DNA of 64,000 bases from Breznakibacter sp047600785. GTDB taxonomy: Bacteria; Bacteroidota; Bacteroidia; Bacteroidales; Marinilabiliaceae. A program made the translations under genes and the position numbers. Positions 1 through 7,477 of this stretch are shown here, in pieces (the stretch's first letter is position 1; the number at the start of each line of letters is the position of its first letter). Below the pieces are notes generated by a model. It did no database searches, was not told where the DNA came from, and saw nothing but the letters and a program-made list of their open reading frames with translations. The stretch is taken from positions 1,612,001 to 1,676,000 of the forward strand of contig JASGKH010000002.1 in NCBI GenBank assembly GCA_047600785.1, written 5' to 3'.

Positions 1-1
1 C

Positions 2-271
2 GACGATACGTTGGCCTGGGCCAAAGCAAGCGGCGAAGAGGCCGATGAAGATGCCGTCAGGCATATTGACAGCAACGGCAACGTACTCAGCAACGGCGAT
101 ACCGTGGTCCTGATCAAGGACCTCAACGTCAAAGGCGGCGGGTTTACGGCCAAACGAGGCACTGCCGTACGCGGTATCCGCCTCGACCCCGACAATGCCG
201 AATACATTGAAGGCAAGGTCGAAGGGCAACAAATCGTTATCCTGACCCAGTACGTAAAAAAATCAAACTGA
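2..271 (+). CDS. PhnA-like (YjdM family) protein, C-terminal part, cut by window edge
   Basis: The reading frame is open from the first bases of the window, so the true start lies upstream. The visible 89 residues match the C-terminal domain of PhnA/YjdM proteins: a DSNGN segment, then NGDTV, an IKDL.VKG strand, KRGT, and an ending in YVKKSN. The family usually has an N-terminal zinc ribbon, which would lie outside the window. The biochemical role of these proteins is poorly defined; the old link with alkylphosphonate use comes from gene position in Escherichia coli. A terminator-like hairpin follows 20 bp after the stop. Confidence 0.75.
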   Translation, partial: DDTLAWAKASGEEADEDAVRHIDSNGNVLSNGDTVVLIKDLNVKGGGFTAKRGTAVRGIRLDPDNAEYIEGKVEGQQIVILTQYVKKSN

Positions 272-290
272 CATTAAACATTTCTGTTGC

Positions 291-323
291 AAAGGCCGCC
301 GCGAAGTTCCGCAGCGGCCTTTT
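291..323 (+). terminator. Rho-independent terminator after PhnA-like gene
   Basis: AAAGGCCGC (291-299) pairs with GCGGCCTTT (314-322) around a 14-nt loop, and a short T run closes it. It sits just downstream of the PhnA-like stop and separates it from the kinase gene. The rest of the gap to 475 shows nothing recognisable. Confidence 0.7.
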
Positions 324-475
324 ACGGTTTTAGCGGGCCATCATCCCAGACCGTTAAGGTTTTCTCATTATTTTAGCCTTCCTAATCCAACACACTTTAT
401 TGAAGAACGTCAAACAATCCCGTACTACCATGTGCTGAATCCCTAAGACACTTCCCAATCTAATAATATTCTAAG

Positions 476-1549
476 ATGGAACAATACATACCTTCTTTTA
501 CCGACATAAGCAATTGGCAAATACAAGTATATAGCAATACGGGAGGCACGCGAAGCAAAAAAATTGCCATTCATCCCGACACGCACGAGGAGTACTTTTT
601 TAAAGGTTCAAAAGAACTTGAGACAGGTGAAATAAGATATCCCACGGAGTTTTGGTCCGAAATTGTATCCTCAAAAGTGGGACAGCTTTTGGGTTTTCGC
701 ATGCTCGACTACAACATAGCCTTCAAGCGTGAGGACACACAACAAATCGGCTGCATCTCCAAATCAATGGTGCGCGCATCCGAAAGCAAACTCACCGAGG
801 GCAAGGACTATTTGGTTGGCTACAACCCCAATTACAACCCAGAGACGGACCAAACCGACTATACTTTTCAGTTTATCTGTGATGCATTAAAGTATTTTAA
901 TCTTGAAGGAAACATTCCTGATGTTGTAAAAATAATTGTTTTTGATACCATTGTGGGAAATTCTGATAGACATCAGGAAAACTGGGGGTTTATCACCAAT
1001 TTTAAAGAAACCATTGATGAAATAGACAAAGAATTAAACAAAGAAGATACATCATGGATTGCAAAACTCTCTTTGAAAATTTGGAAATGGAGTGTTGTAC
1101 TACAAAAAGATTTTAAAAACACGAATAAACAAATTTTAAAAAACCAATCAGAATTGGCAAAAAACCATTTCTCCCCTATTTACGACAGTGGTTGCTGTTT
1201 GGGACGAGAACTAACAGATAACGCCATCGACAAAATGCTAAAAAACCATGCGATGCTTAAGTCCTATGTGAGCCGTGGACTATCGGAAATTCATTGGCAA
1301 GGAATCCCAAAAAAACAAAAACATTTTGATTTGGTTAATTTATTGATGGTTGAACATTCACAAACCATCTCTAAAACTTTGGAACGTGTAAAAGAAAAGT
1401 ACAACAAAGACAGTATCAGGGATCTTATCACCCGCATTGACCAAAACCTTCCTCAAGAGTTATTAAAGTTTAAATTATCCGATAACCGCAAAGAGCTTAT
1501 GGCTAAAATAATATCTTTGCGAACCCAACAACTACTGGAATTATCGTGA
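476..1549 (+). CDS. HipA-like (CtkA/HipA_C type) protein kinase
   Basis: A 357-residue protein with the hallmarks of HipA-like Ser/Thr kinases. The catalytic loop GNSDRHQENWGF spans residues 161-172, with D164 the likely catalytic Asp, and a YDSGCCLG segment near residue 237 has the Asp expected to bind metal. A Gly-rich TGGTRSKK stretch near residue 23 may form part of the nucleotide site. HipA kinases phosphorylate translation factors and act as toxins in two- or three-gene modules. No HipB-like DNA-binding antitoxin precedes it; instead it overlaps a HIRAN-domain gene by 4 bp (GTGA). It is visibly more AT-rich than its neighbours, which hints at transfer. Kinase assignment is fairly secure; a toxin role is inference. 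Confidence 0.72.
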   Translation: MEQYIPSFTDISNWQIQVYSNTGGTRSKKIAIHPDTHEEYFFKGSKELETGEIRYPTEFWSEIVSSKVGQLLGFRMLDYNIAFKREDTQQIGCISKSMVRASESKLTEGKDYLVGYNPNYNPETDQTDYTFQFICDALKYFNLEGNIPDVVKIIVFDTIVGNSDRHQENWGFITNFKETIDEIDKELNKEDTSWIAKLSLKIWKWSVVLQKDFKNTNKQILKNQSELAKNHFSPIYDSGCCLGRELTDNAIDKMLKNHAMLKSYVSRGLSEIHWQGIPKKQKHFDLVNLLMVEHSQTISKTLERVKEKYNKDSIRDLITRIDQNLPQELLKFKLSDNRKELMAKIISLRTQQLLELS

Positions 1550-2199
1550 AAACGATTGGCAACATATTTTTGGCATGGCGAAGCGGCAAAGGCAACAGAC
1601 GAATCCTTGTGGGCGTTATCAAACGCAACGCTACAATTGGTACGCGTTTTAGTTACCTTCCCAAAGGCCTTAAAGAGGCTGCCGACTACGGCTTTACCTG
1701 CTACGAAGGCTTTCCCGATACAAAAAAAGAATATACCGAAAACGTCATAGAAATATTCGGCCAACGCATTACCCGCAGCGATCGAAACGACATTGGCGAT
1801 TTTTACCGCTTTTGGAAAATCGCCCCCCAATACAAGCACGATAATTTTTACATGTTAGCTTACACCCAAGGTTTGTTGCCCATCGATAACTTTGAGTTTC
1901 TGGCCGACTTTAACCCTGTGGCCGGCTTGTCGTTCGTCACTGAGCTATCGGGGTTATCGTCCATCAATCCTGCACCTGATTGCATTTCAGTAGGCAATAC
2001 ATTGAGCTATCAATTGGACCCGTCGAACCCGTACGACCACCATTCGGTAAAAGTGTTTAAGGATGATTTGTTGCTTGGGTACGTGAAAAAAGTCCATTCA
2101 CGCGTATTCCATAAAACCCAAAAAACGTTCAGTTTGACCGTTCGGCACATCGAGCGGAATGGCATGCTCAAAAGAGTGTTTTTTAGTGTGGAGTTGTAA
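1546..2199 (+). CDS. HIRAN-domain protein overlapping the HipA-like kinase gene
   Basis: This 217-residue protein begins with GTG inside the kinase stop codon (GTGA overlap), indicating translational coupling. Residues about 125-217 look like a HIRAN domain: LDPSNPYDHHSVKVF followed by LGYVKK, the pattern in which a conserved NPYD turn precedes two strands. HIRAN domains in eukaryotic HLTF bind 3' DNA ends; bacterial stand-alone versions are little studied. Residues 1-120 are unassigned but resemble the small N-terminal partner domains found beside HipA-type kinases. It may be the partner or antitoxin of the kinase, but this is inference from overlap and pairing only. Confidence 0.65.
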   Translation: MKTIGNIFLAWRSGKGNRRILVGVIKRNATIGTRFSYLPKGLKEAADYGFTCYEGFPDTKKEYTENVIEIFGQRITRSDRNDIGDFYRFWKIAPQYKHDNFYMLAYTQGLLPIDNFEFLADFNPVAGLSFVTELSGLSSINPAPDCISVGNTLSYQLDPSNPYDHHSVKVFKDDLLLGYVKKVHSRVFHKTQKTFSLTVRHIERNGMLKRVFFSVEL

Positions 2200-2249
2200 G
2201 CTCATTGGTATATCGCATCAACCTCCCATAACCGACAAGCCCATCGTTC

Positions 2250-2333
2250 ATTTTTACTCCGACGTCGAACCTTTTTACCTCGATGACGGGCCTTTTTACT
2301 TCAATGCCGGACCTTTTAGCTCCGATAACAGAG
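2250..2333. repeat. Four degenerate 21-bp tandem repeats
   Basis: Four consecutive 21-bp units at 2250-2270, 2271-2291, 2292-2312 and 2313-2333 share a CTTTTTAC-like start and a GACGGGC/GCCGGAC-like end. The period is a multiple of three, so both strands encode a seven-residue repeat; the minus strand reads as repeated VIEVKR-type heptads in a 71-residue open frame (2183-2398). I do not call that frame a gene because a terminator follows at once and the rest of the frame is unremarkable. Confidence 0.7.
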
Positions 2334-2396
2334 GCCCAGCCGCCCCTGGCAGATATGGCTTGGGGCAATGACATTGACCAAGGCGCCGCAATGTGC

Positions 2397-2422
2397 AAAA
2401 AAGCCCGGCATATCGCCGGGCC
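2397..2422 (-). terminator. Terminator of the minus-strand gene at 2432-2902
   Basis: GCCCGGC (2403-2409) pairs with GCCGGGC (2415-2421) around the loop ATATC. Read leftward the hairpin is followed by six T residues (A at 2397-2402), the classic rho-independent layout. It lies 10 bp after the stop of the hypothetical gene. Confidence 0.85.
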
Positions 2423-2431
2423 TTAACAGAG

Positions 2432-2902
2432 TCAATTAGCCGACACCTTTCGGGTCCGGACAGTAAAACGTTGCGCCAGTTCGTCGTTAATGACCTTGGC
2501 CCCGGGCACGTTTTGCTTTGAGGCCAGCTTCACGTTGTTGTAAAAGGCCAATGCGGCAATGTAGCCCTCACTGCCGGCCACCATCACCGTGTCGTCCACC
2601 AGCGACGCCAGCTGATCTATCCGCGCCTTTAGCCCCACCAGGTTAGTGGCATCGGCCACATCGGTGTCGAATTCGGCTTTGTTCACGAACGTGGGCAGGA
2701 GATCGGGGTACTGACCGGCGTATTCCTTTGCTTTGGTGACGAACGCCAATGTTTTCTCGCCCATTTTTGGGATACTTTTCCTGTCTTCGTTGCTCAGCGC
2801 CACCAAATAGGGCGACAATAGGGTCGAAATTTGTTCGATCAGCACTTTGGCCTGTTCCAGCACCTCGGCAGGCACCTGTTGGGAATGAAGATTTCCGTTC
2901 AT
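2432..2902 (-). CDS. Conserved hypothetical helical protein
   Basis: This 156-residue protein is acidic and almost entirely predicted helix, with no signal peptide or membrane segment. It has a PKMGEKT..FV.KA segment near residue 45 and a DTVMVAGSEGYIAALAFYNNVK segment near residue 103. I recall similar proteins of unknown function in other Bacteroidetes, but no domain name can be given. It stands alone, with its own terminator (2397-2422), and is divergent from the BlaI-type gene. No function is proposed. Confidence 0.6.
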   Translation of the reverse strand: MNGNLHSQQVPAEVLEQAKVLIEQISTLLSPYLVALSNEDRKSIPKMGEKTLAFVTKAKEYAGQYPDLLPTFVNKAEFDTDVADATNLVGLKARIDQLASLVDDTVMVAGSEGYIAALAFYNNVKLASKQNVPGAKVINDELAQRFTVRTRKVSAN

Positions 2903-3081
2903 ATAACAATCGCATTAAAGTTATGTATCATAAAAATAGCATTATGGACGTGATACGCAACTTTTAACCCCGTCCAACCCCTAAAACGGTACTAAAGCAC
3001 CGGTTCAAACAACCCTTTTGGGGGATGTACGGATGCCGGTTCCTCTAGTTTTTGAAACCTTGAAAAGCCTTTCCCATACAT

Positions 3082-3154
3082 CTACGAAAAAAATCGTAGT
3101 AAAATTTGCAATCTACGACAAGAATCGTATATATTTGTACGACAAACATCGTAG
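3082..3154 (+). promoter_or_regulatory. Three BlaI-type operator dyads and promoter of the blaI-M56 operon
   Basis: Three dyads of form TACGA-N6-TCGTA occur at 3082-3099, 3113-3130 and 3137-3154; the outer bases vary slightly. A Bacteroidetes promoter overlaps the last two: TTTG at 3105-3108, a 21-bp spacer, then TATATTTG (TAnnTTTG) at 3130-3137. A dimer bound to either of the last two dyads would block RNA polymerase. BlaI/MecI/CopY proteins bind short inverted repeats near TACA/TGTA, so autorepression by the gene that follows is a strong inference. Confidence 0.8.
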
Positions 3155-3165
3155 AACCAACGACC

Positions 3166-3555
3166 ATGGAAGACCAAAAAACAACCCCTACCGCCGCCGA
3201 ACTGGAGATCCTCAACATTCTGTGGGAAGAAGAGCCGCTGACCGTCAGGGATGTGCACGAGAAACTGGCACAAACCAGGGATATTGGCTATACCACGGCC
3301 CTGAAAATCATGCAAAACATGACGTCAAAGGGATTGCTGGGCCGCGAGCCCAACGGCAAAAACCATCTTTACCGGTCGATTTACCAGAAAGAAGAAACGC
3401 GCGGCAAACTGCTCGACCGTTTTCTGGAATCGACCTTTGCCGGATCGGCCGCAAGCCTGGTAATGCAACTGCTTGGCAACAAGAAGACCACTGCCGGGGA
3501 ACTTGACGAGATAAAACGGATCATCGGCCAAATGGAACAAAACGCAAAACCATGA
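3166..3555 (+). CDS. BlaI/MecI/CopY-family transcriptional repressor
   Basis: A 129-residue protein with an N-terminal winged helix (about 10-75) showing the family pattern: L.ILNILWEEEPLTVRDVHEKL, then TTALKIMQNMTSKGLLGRE. The C-terminal helices (about 80-129) would give the dimer and the cleavable linker. The ATG at 3166 is chosen over an upstream in-frame start because the latter lies inside the operators. It overlaps the M56 protease gene by ATGA, so the two are translationally coupled. In the BlaR1/BlaI model the membrane protease relieves repression; whether the stimulus here is a beta-lactam is unknown, as no beta-lactamase is in view. Confidence 0.88.
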   Translation: MEDQKTTPTAAELEILNILWEEEPLTVRDVHEKLAQTRDIGYTTALKIMQNMTSKGLLGREPNGKNHLYRSIYQKEETRGKLLDRFLESTFAGSAASLVMQLLGNKKTTAGELDEIKRIIGQMEQNAKP

Positions 3556-5345
3556 ACTCGATCAACTCTATTTTTCCGGCCGAGCTCATCGAAACGTTGG
3601 GCTGGACCATCGTCCATTCGCTTTGGCAGGCATCCGTTGTGGCCCTTGCGCTTTTCGGGGTCTTATGGCTGATCCGCCACAAAAGCGCGCAAATAAAATA
3701 CTTCATTGCGTTTTCGTCGCTCATCGGTATCCTGGCATGGTCGGCGGCCACGTTCGTCCAATCGTACCGTTATGCGGTCGAAAAGCAACAGGCCAAAGAA
3801 AAGGTGCTCCACGATCCGTTGTACGTAAGGACCCTCCTTAAAAACATCGATGCGCACCAAAAAGCAAACGCCGCGCCCGCTTCGGCGGACACCAGCCTCA
3901 ATGCCATCAAGACCAAGGCATTTATCCAGAAACACTTCCAGCTTATTTGCCTGTTGTGGGTCATTGGCATGATGTTCCTGATGTGCCGTTTCATGGGAGG
4001 GTTGCTTTATTCCCACCGACTGAAAAAGAGCCGGTTGATCCCCATTTCCGGGCACTGGGCGACACGTATCGACGACATTGCCCGATCGCTCCACATCAAG
4101 CGGAAGATCAAAGCCTACTGTTCGCCCCGTACCAGAGTCCCCGTCACGCTGGGCACTTTCAAGCCCATCGTGCTGTTCCCCGTCACGGCGTTCACGGGGT
4201 TGTCGCCCAGCGCCATCGAAGCCATTATCGCGCACGAGTTGGCCCATGTGATGCGCAACGATTACCTGTTCAACATTTTCCAATCCATCATCGAAATCCT
4301 TTTCTTTTACCATCCGGCGGTATGGTTCATTTCGGCCGAGATACGCGCCGAACGCGAGAACAGTTGTGACAACATTGCCATCGGCGTCACGGGCGACAAG
4401 CTGGAATACGCCAAAGCCCTGGTGGCCGTCGAAACCGGCCAGACGTTGTACGAGCCGCAACTGTCAATGGCTTTTGTCCAACGAAAAGGAACCGTATTGC
4501 AACGTATTAAACGACTTCAAAAACAAATGACCATGAGAACCAACTTCAACGAGGGGTTAATAGCCGCCGTGGTGATCGTCGCAGGACTCACCCTGGCATC
4601 GTTCACCCTTGGCAATAAGCCACAGGAAACCGCCCCAAAAACACAATCCGCCACCGTCGTGATCGCCTCTGTCCCCAAGGCCAAAGCCGACAGCATCAAG
4701 ACAGAGATCGAACTGAAGGTGAAAAAAGCCGATAAGAACGATCCCGAAGCCAAAGAACTGAAAAAGGTCATCGAACTGGCCTATTCCGAAAACGACACCG
4801 CAGCCTATGCCCAAATGATGGCCGAGCTGGACCAGGCCATGCGCGAACTGGACATGGAACAAATGGTCAGGCAGGTGATGCAGGAAGTTTCCACGGCCAT
4901 GAAAGGCGCGTCGGTGGAGATCAGCAAAGCCAAAGCCGATATTGACCGCGAACAGATGAAGCGCGACATGGAAGAAGCCCGCAGGGAAATCGAAGAGGCA
5001 CGCAGGGAAATGGTGATCCAGATACGCAGGGAAATGCAGACCGACAGCATCGACAAAGCCACCCTCACGGCTTCCGTGAAAGCTGCCACGGCGGGCATAG
5101 ACATTGCCACTTCCGTTATCGAAAACATCGATGTGGACGCCATCCTCAACTCGGCCATGGACGGCCTTGCCATTGCCATGGAATCGCTGGGCAACCTGCA
5201 GGTAGATACGACGTTCATCCGCGAGCGGACCAAAATCGATCTGGAGCAGCAAATGAAAGCGCTGGAGATGCAAAAGCAACAGCTCGAAAAACAGCAGGAA
5301 CGCCTAAAAGAGCAAATAAAGGAGCTAAAAAAGGCGAAGGAATAA
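3552..5345 (+). CDS. BlaR1/MecR1-like M56 membrane metalloprotease with coiled-coil C-terminus
   Basis: A 597-residue membrane protein. Hydrophobic segments lie near residues 18-39, 49-68 and 130-153, followed by the zinc site HELAH at 228-232 and the downstream AERENSCDN segment expected to supply the third ligand. A further membrane segment lies near 336-353. The remaining 240 residues are highly charged helix with repeated EARREIEEARREM-like blocks and end in a long Lys/Gln-rich coiled coil. Classical BlaR1 has a penicillin-binding sensor here; this protein does not, so the signal it senses must differ. It is co-transcribed with the repressor gene. Confidence 0.85.
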   Translation: MNSINSIFPAELIETLGWTIVHSLWQASVVALALFGVLWLIRHKSAQIKYFIAFSSLIGILAWSAATFVQSYRYAVEKQQAKEKVLHDPLYVRTLLKNIDAHQKANAAPASADTSLNAIKTKAFIQKHFQLICLLWVIGMMFLMCRFMGGLLYSHRLKKSRLIPISGHWATRIDDIARSLHIKRKIKAYCSPRTRVPVTLGTFKPIVLFPVTAFTGLSPSAIEAIIAHELAHVMRNDYLFNIFQSIIEILFFYHPAVWFISAEIRAERENSCDNIAIGVTGDKLEYAKALVAVETGQTLYEPQLSMAFVQRKGTVLQRIKRLQKQMTMRTNFNEGLIAAVVIVAGLTLASFTLGNKPQETAPKTQSATVVIASVPKAKADSIKTEIELKVKKADKNDPEAKELKKVIELAYSENDTAAYAQMMAELDQAMRELDMEQMVRQVMQEVSTAMKGASVEISKAKADIDREQMKRDMEEARREIEEARREMVIQIRREMQTDSIDKATLTASVKAATAGIDIATSVIENIDVDAILNSAMDGLAIAMESLGNLQVDTTFIRERTKIDLEQQMKALEMQKQQLEKQQERLKEQIKELKKAKE

Positions 5346-5355
5346 TTGTGTATGC

Positions 5356-5432
5356 TTCCCGCAAAGCACAAAAAACACAAAAGGCCACTTTTCAGGAAGG
5401 TCCGGTCCTGTGCCCCTTGTGCTTTGCGGGAA
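5356..5432. repeat. 16-bp inverted repeat between convergent genes
   Basis: TTCCCGCAAAGCACAA (5356-5371) is the exact reverse complement of TTGTGCTTTGCGGGAA (5417-5432), with a 45-nt loop. It lies between the M56 gene and the convergent amidohydrolase gene and could act as a bidirectional terminator. The CGCAAAGCACAAA wording resembles intergenic repeats I recall from other Bacteroidetes. Confidence 0.7.
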
Positions 5433-5456
5433 AAATCCCTTCCGGGAGGCCCTATC

Positions 5457-6155
5457 TCAATACCCCTCCCTTTTCAATTCCTCCAACGAATCGACAATTC
5501 CCCGATAAACCGTCTGATCAAACGCAAATTTGTGGCACAGTTCCAGTTCAATGCCAGCATAAACAGGGTCGGGATAAGCTTTCCGGTGGATGGCCACATG
5601 CCCGTCGGGCTTGCCAAGATAAGGATAGTTGTAACGCACCTTCATGCCGGGTAAATGGTGTTTCAACGTTTGTTTCCAGCGGGCCGCAAATATTTTTTCC
5701 CAAGGCCGTCCTGGATGGTAAAGTATCCCGATGTCGGTATTGCGCACCACACCGTTCAACACCGGGGTAAACGAGTGGACGGACAGGTGCAGCACACGGT
5801 TCCCCCGGGCCACGCAACGATCCAACGCCTGTTTGAAAGCCTGCCGGTACGGATGGTAATGCATCTCTAAGATCTGTTGTTTTTCTTCTTTGGACAACTT
5901 CTTGGTCCATTCCGAAAACAACGACCTCCGGTGCAGCGACCGGTTCAAATCGACCAGCAAACGGCATGTTTCGCTGTATATCGAAAAAGCCGGCCCCAAC
6001 TCCTTTTCGCACAAACGAAACAACGGCAACGCTCCCAGATCGAACCCGCGGTGCGTCCCAAGTACCTCACCGGCATCCGCAAAGAGAGGTTCATACCTGC
6101 CGGGAATTTGGTTCCCGCCATGTTCGCACGAAAGAAACAGCTCGATATTCGCCAT
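5457..6155 (-). CDS. N-formylglutamate amidohydrolase family protein
   Basis: A 232-residue protein with the FGase family pattern: SCEHGGNQIP at 9-18, THRGFDLGA near 33, an LLVDLNRS segment near 66, VHSFTP near 125 and the C-terminal IELELCHKF strand. The family hydrolyses N-formyl-L-glutamate in histidine breakdown, but no hut genes are present. It is the last gene of a leftward set with a GCS2-type ligase, an ATP-grasp ligase and a C39-like protease, 13 bp after the ligase. In such clusters it more likely acts on an amide or acyl group of the cluster product. Family certain, substrate unknown. Confidence 0.8.
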   Translation of the reverse strand: MANIELFLSCEHGGNQIPGRYEPLFADAGEVLGTHRGFDLGALPLFRLCEKELGPAFSIYSETCRLLVDLNRSLHRRSLFSEWTKKLSKEEKQQILEMHYHPYRQAFKQALDRCVARGNRVLHLSVHSFTPVLNGVVRNTDIGILYHPGRPWEKIFAARWKQTLKHHLPGMKVRYNYPYLGKPDGHVAIHRKAYPDPVYAGIELELCHKFAFDQTVYRGIVDSLEELKREGY

Positions 6156-6168
6156 AGCTTGTCAATGT

Positions 6169-7383
6169 TTAAGGTCGGAAAATGGTGTTCTGCACCAAAC
6201 AATCCGCCAACCGCCGGTAAACGGTTTTAATCGTCCGGGTATCGGGATTGGCCCCGACGGCCTTCATAATACGTGCCGACAGGCAGCCCATGTCAATGAC
6301 CGATCTGACCGTTTGCACCGTCTCACGGGGCAGTTGCATTTGTACGCCGTCAAAAAGGAACCGCCAAAAGTCCTGTGCCGACATGCTTTGCGTAACCCCG
6401 AAAATTTTAAGGTATTCAAGTTCCGGCAAGGCATCGCTTCCGTTTTTTATGCAACTCAGCAGCTGGGCATGCAACAATTCGGTGGGCACGTTTTTTTGCC
6501 CGGTAAAAGTCGTCCAACGCTCCCCTACCAGCTGTTTAACCGTCTCGACCAGAAAACGGGCCAGTGCCAGATCGGCTTTGGGCGATTCCTGCAGATCGAG
6601 CACGCGGATTTCGATGGCGCCCCGGTCGAAACGGGCGATGCACCCCCGGCTGTTTAGAAAATGTTTGTCCAGCACGCCGTGGGCATCGTACGGTTTTATG
6701 TCGCGGACGATCGGCGCAAATATTTTTTGGTCGTATTCCAACCTGCCCGTCACCATTTCGGGCACCACCATTCCTGCTATCGACGGTATTTTTTCCTGAT
6801 TGTGCCGGTACGCTTCCATGCGGCTGTCGGCAAATCCGGTAGGGCGGCCCTCCAATATGGGCGATGACGCAAAAAGTGCCGGCATTACCGGCATCAACAA
6901 ACGGATGGCGGTATGAAGACGGGCAAACTCCCCGTCACCGGCAAAAGGAAGGTTAATGTGCATGCTCTGCAGATTGGACCACCCATGCCCCTTGCACCCA
7001 AAAATACGGTCGTACAATTCATATATCTCATGGAATTCGTAAGGCCAGATGCAAGTCTCCGTGTCCGGGTCCATCCACGGATGGCAAGCGGTGGGCAACA
7101 GTCCGCATCCCATTTTCGATAACCATCCGTCGGCCAACAACACATTGTGATGGAACCGATCGGCCAATCCGTCCCAGGAACGGGCCGGGCCGTTGGTCTT
7201 CAACTCCACCACGTGCATCACCAGTTCGTTGCTCCACGCAATAGGGCCATTGGCCCAATCGTTGCAAGGTGTTCCGCCCATACCTTGCAGCAACCGGTCG
7301 CAAACGGGGCGCACCATCATGGACCCGCTATCCACGATCATGTACTCCAGTTCAATCCCAACCACATCGAACAAATGCCACAT
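6169..7383 (-). CDS. GCS2-type carboxylate-amine ligase (glutamate-cysteine ligase family)
   Basis: A 404-residue protein starting MWHLFDVVGIELEYMIVD; the GIELEY motif (9-14) is the Mg/ATP-binding GxExE strand of the glutamine-synthetase-like GCS2 fold. Later landmarks are QSMHINLPF near 142, EIRVLD near 262 and a helical C-terminal domain. The ATG at 7383 is preferred to a TTG two codons upstream. Such proteins join a carboxylate, often of glutamate, to an amine. No glutathione synthetase accompanies it; instead an RLAN/ATP-grasp ligase lies upstream, so it probably makes one bond of a small peptide-like product. Confidence 0.78.
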   Translation of the reverse strand: MWHLFDVVGIELEYMIVDSGSMMVRPVCDRLLQGMGGTPCNDWANGPIAWSNELVMHVVELKTNGPARSWDGLADRFHHNVLLADGWLSKMGCGLLPTACHPWMDPDTETCIWPYEFHEIYELYDRIFGCKGHGWSNLQSMHINLPFAGDGEFARLHTAIRLLMPVMPALFASSPILEGRPTGFADSRMEAYRHNQEKIPSIAGMVVPEMVTGRLEYDQKIFAPIVRDIKPYDAHGVLDKHFLNSRGCIARFDRGAIEIRVLDLQESPKADLALARFLVETVKQLVGERWTTFTGQKNVPTELLHAQLLSCIKNGSDALPELEYLKIFGVTQSMSAQDFWRFLFDGVQMQLPRETVQTVRSVIDMGCLSARIMKAVGANPDTRTIKTVYRRLADCLVQNTIFRP

Positions 7384-7477
7384 CTGCAAAACTTGAAATT
7401 TCAGAAGTTAGCTTTTAGCCATCAGTCCAAGCTTCCGGATCCCAGAATTTAGAACACCAAATTCAGGCCCCGGATCA

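Noticed and set aside
2183..2398. 71-codon minus-strand frame with VIEVKR heptads
   Set aside because: It is produced by the 21-bp tandem repeat, overlaps the HIRAN gene end and the terminator at 2397, and has no recognisable start signal. Kept as a repeat only.
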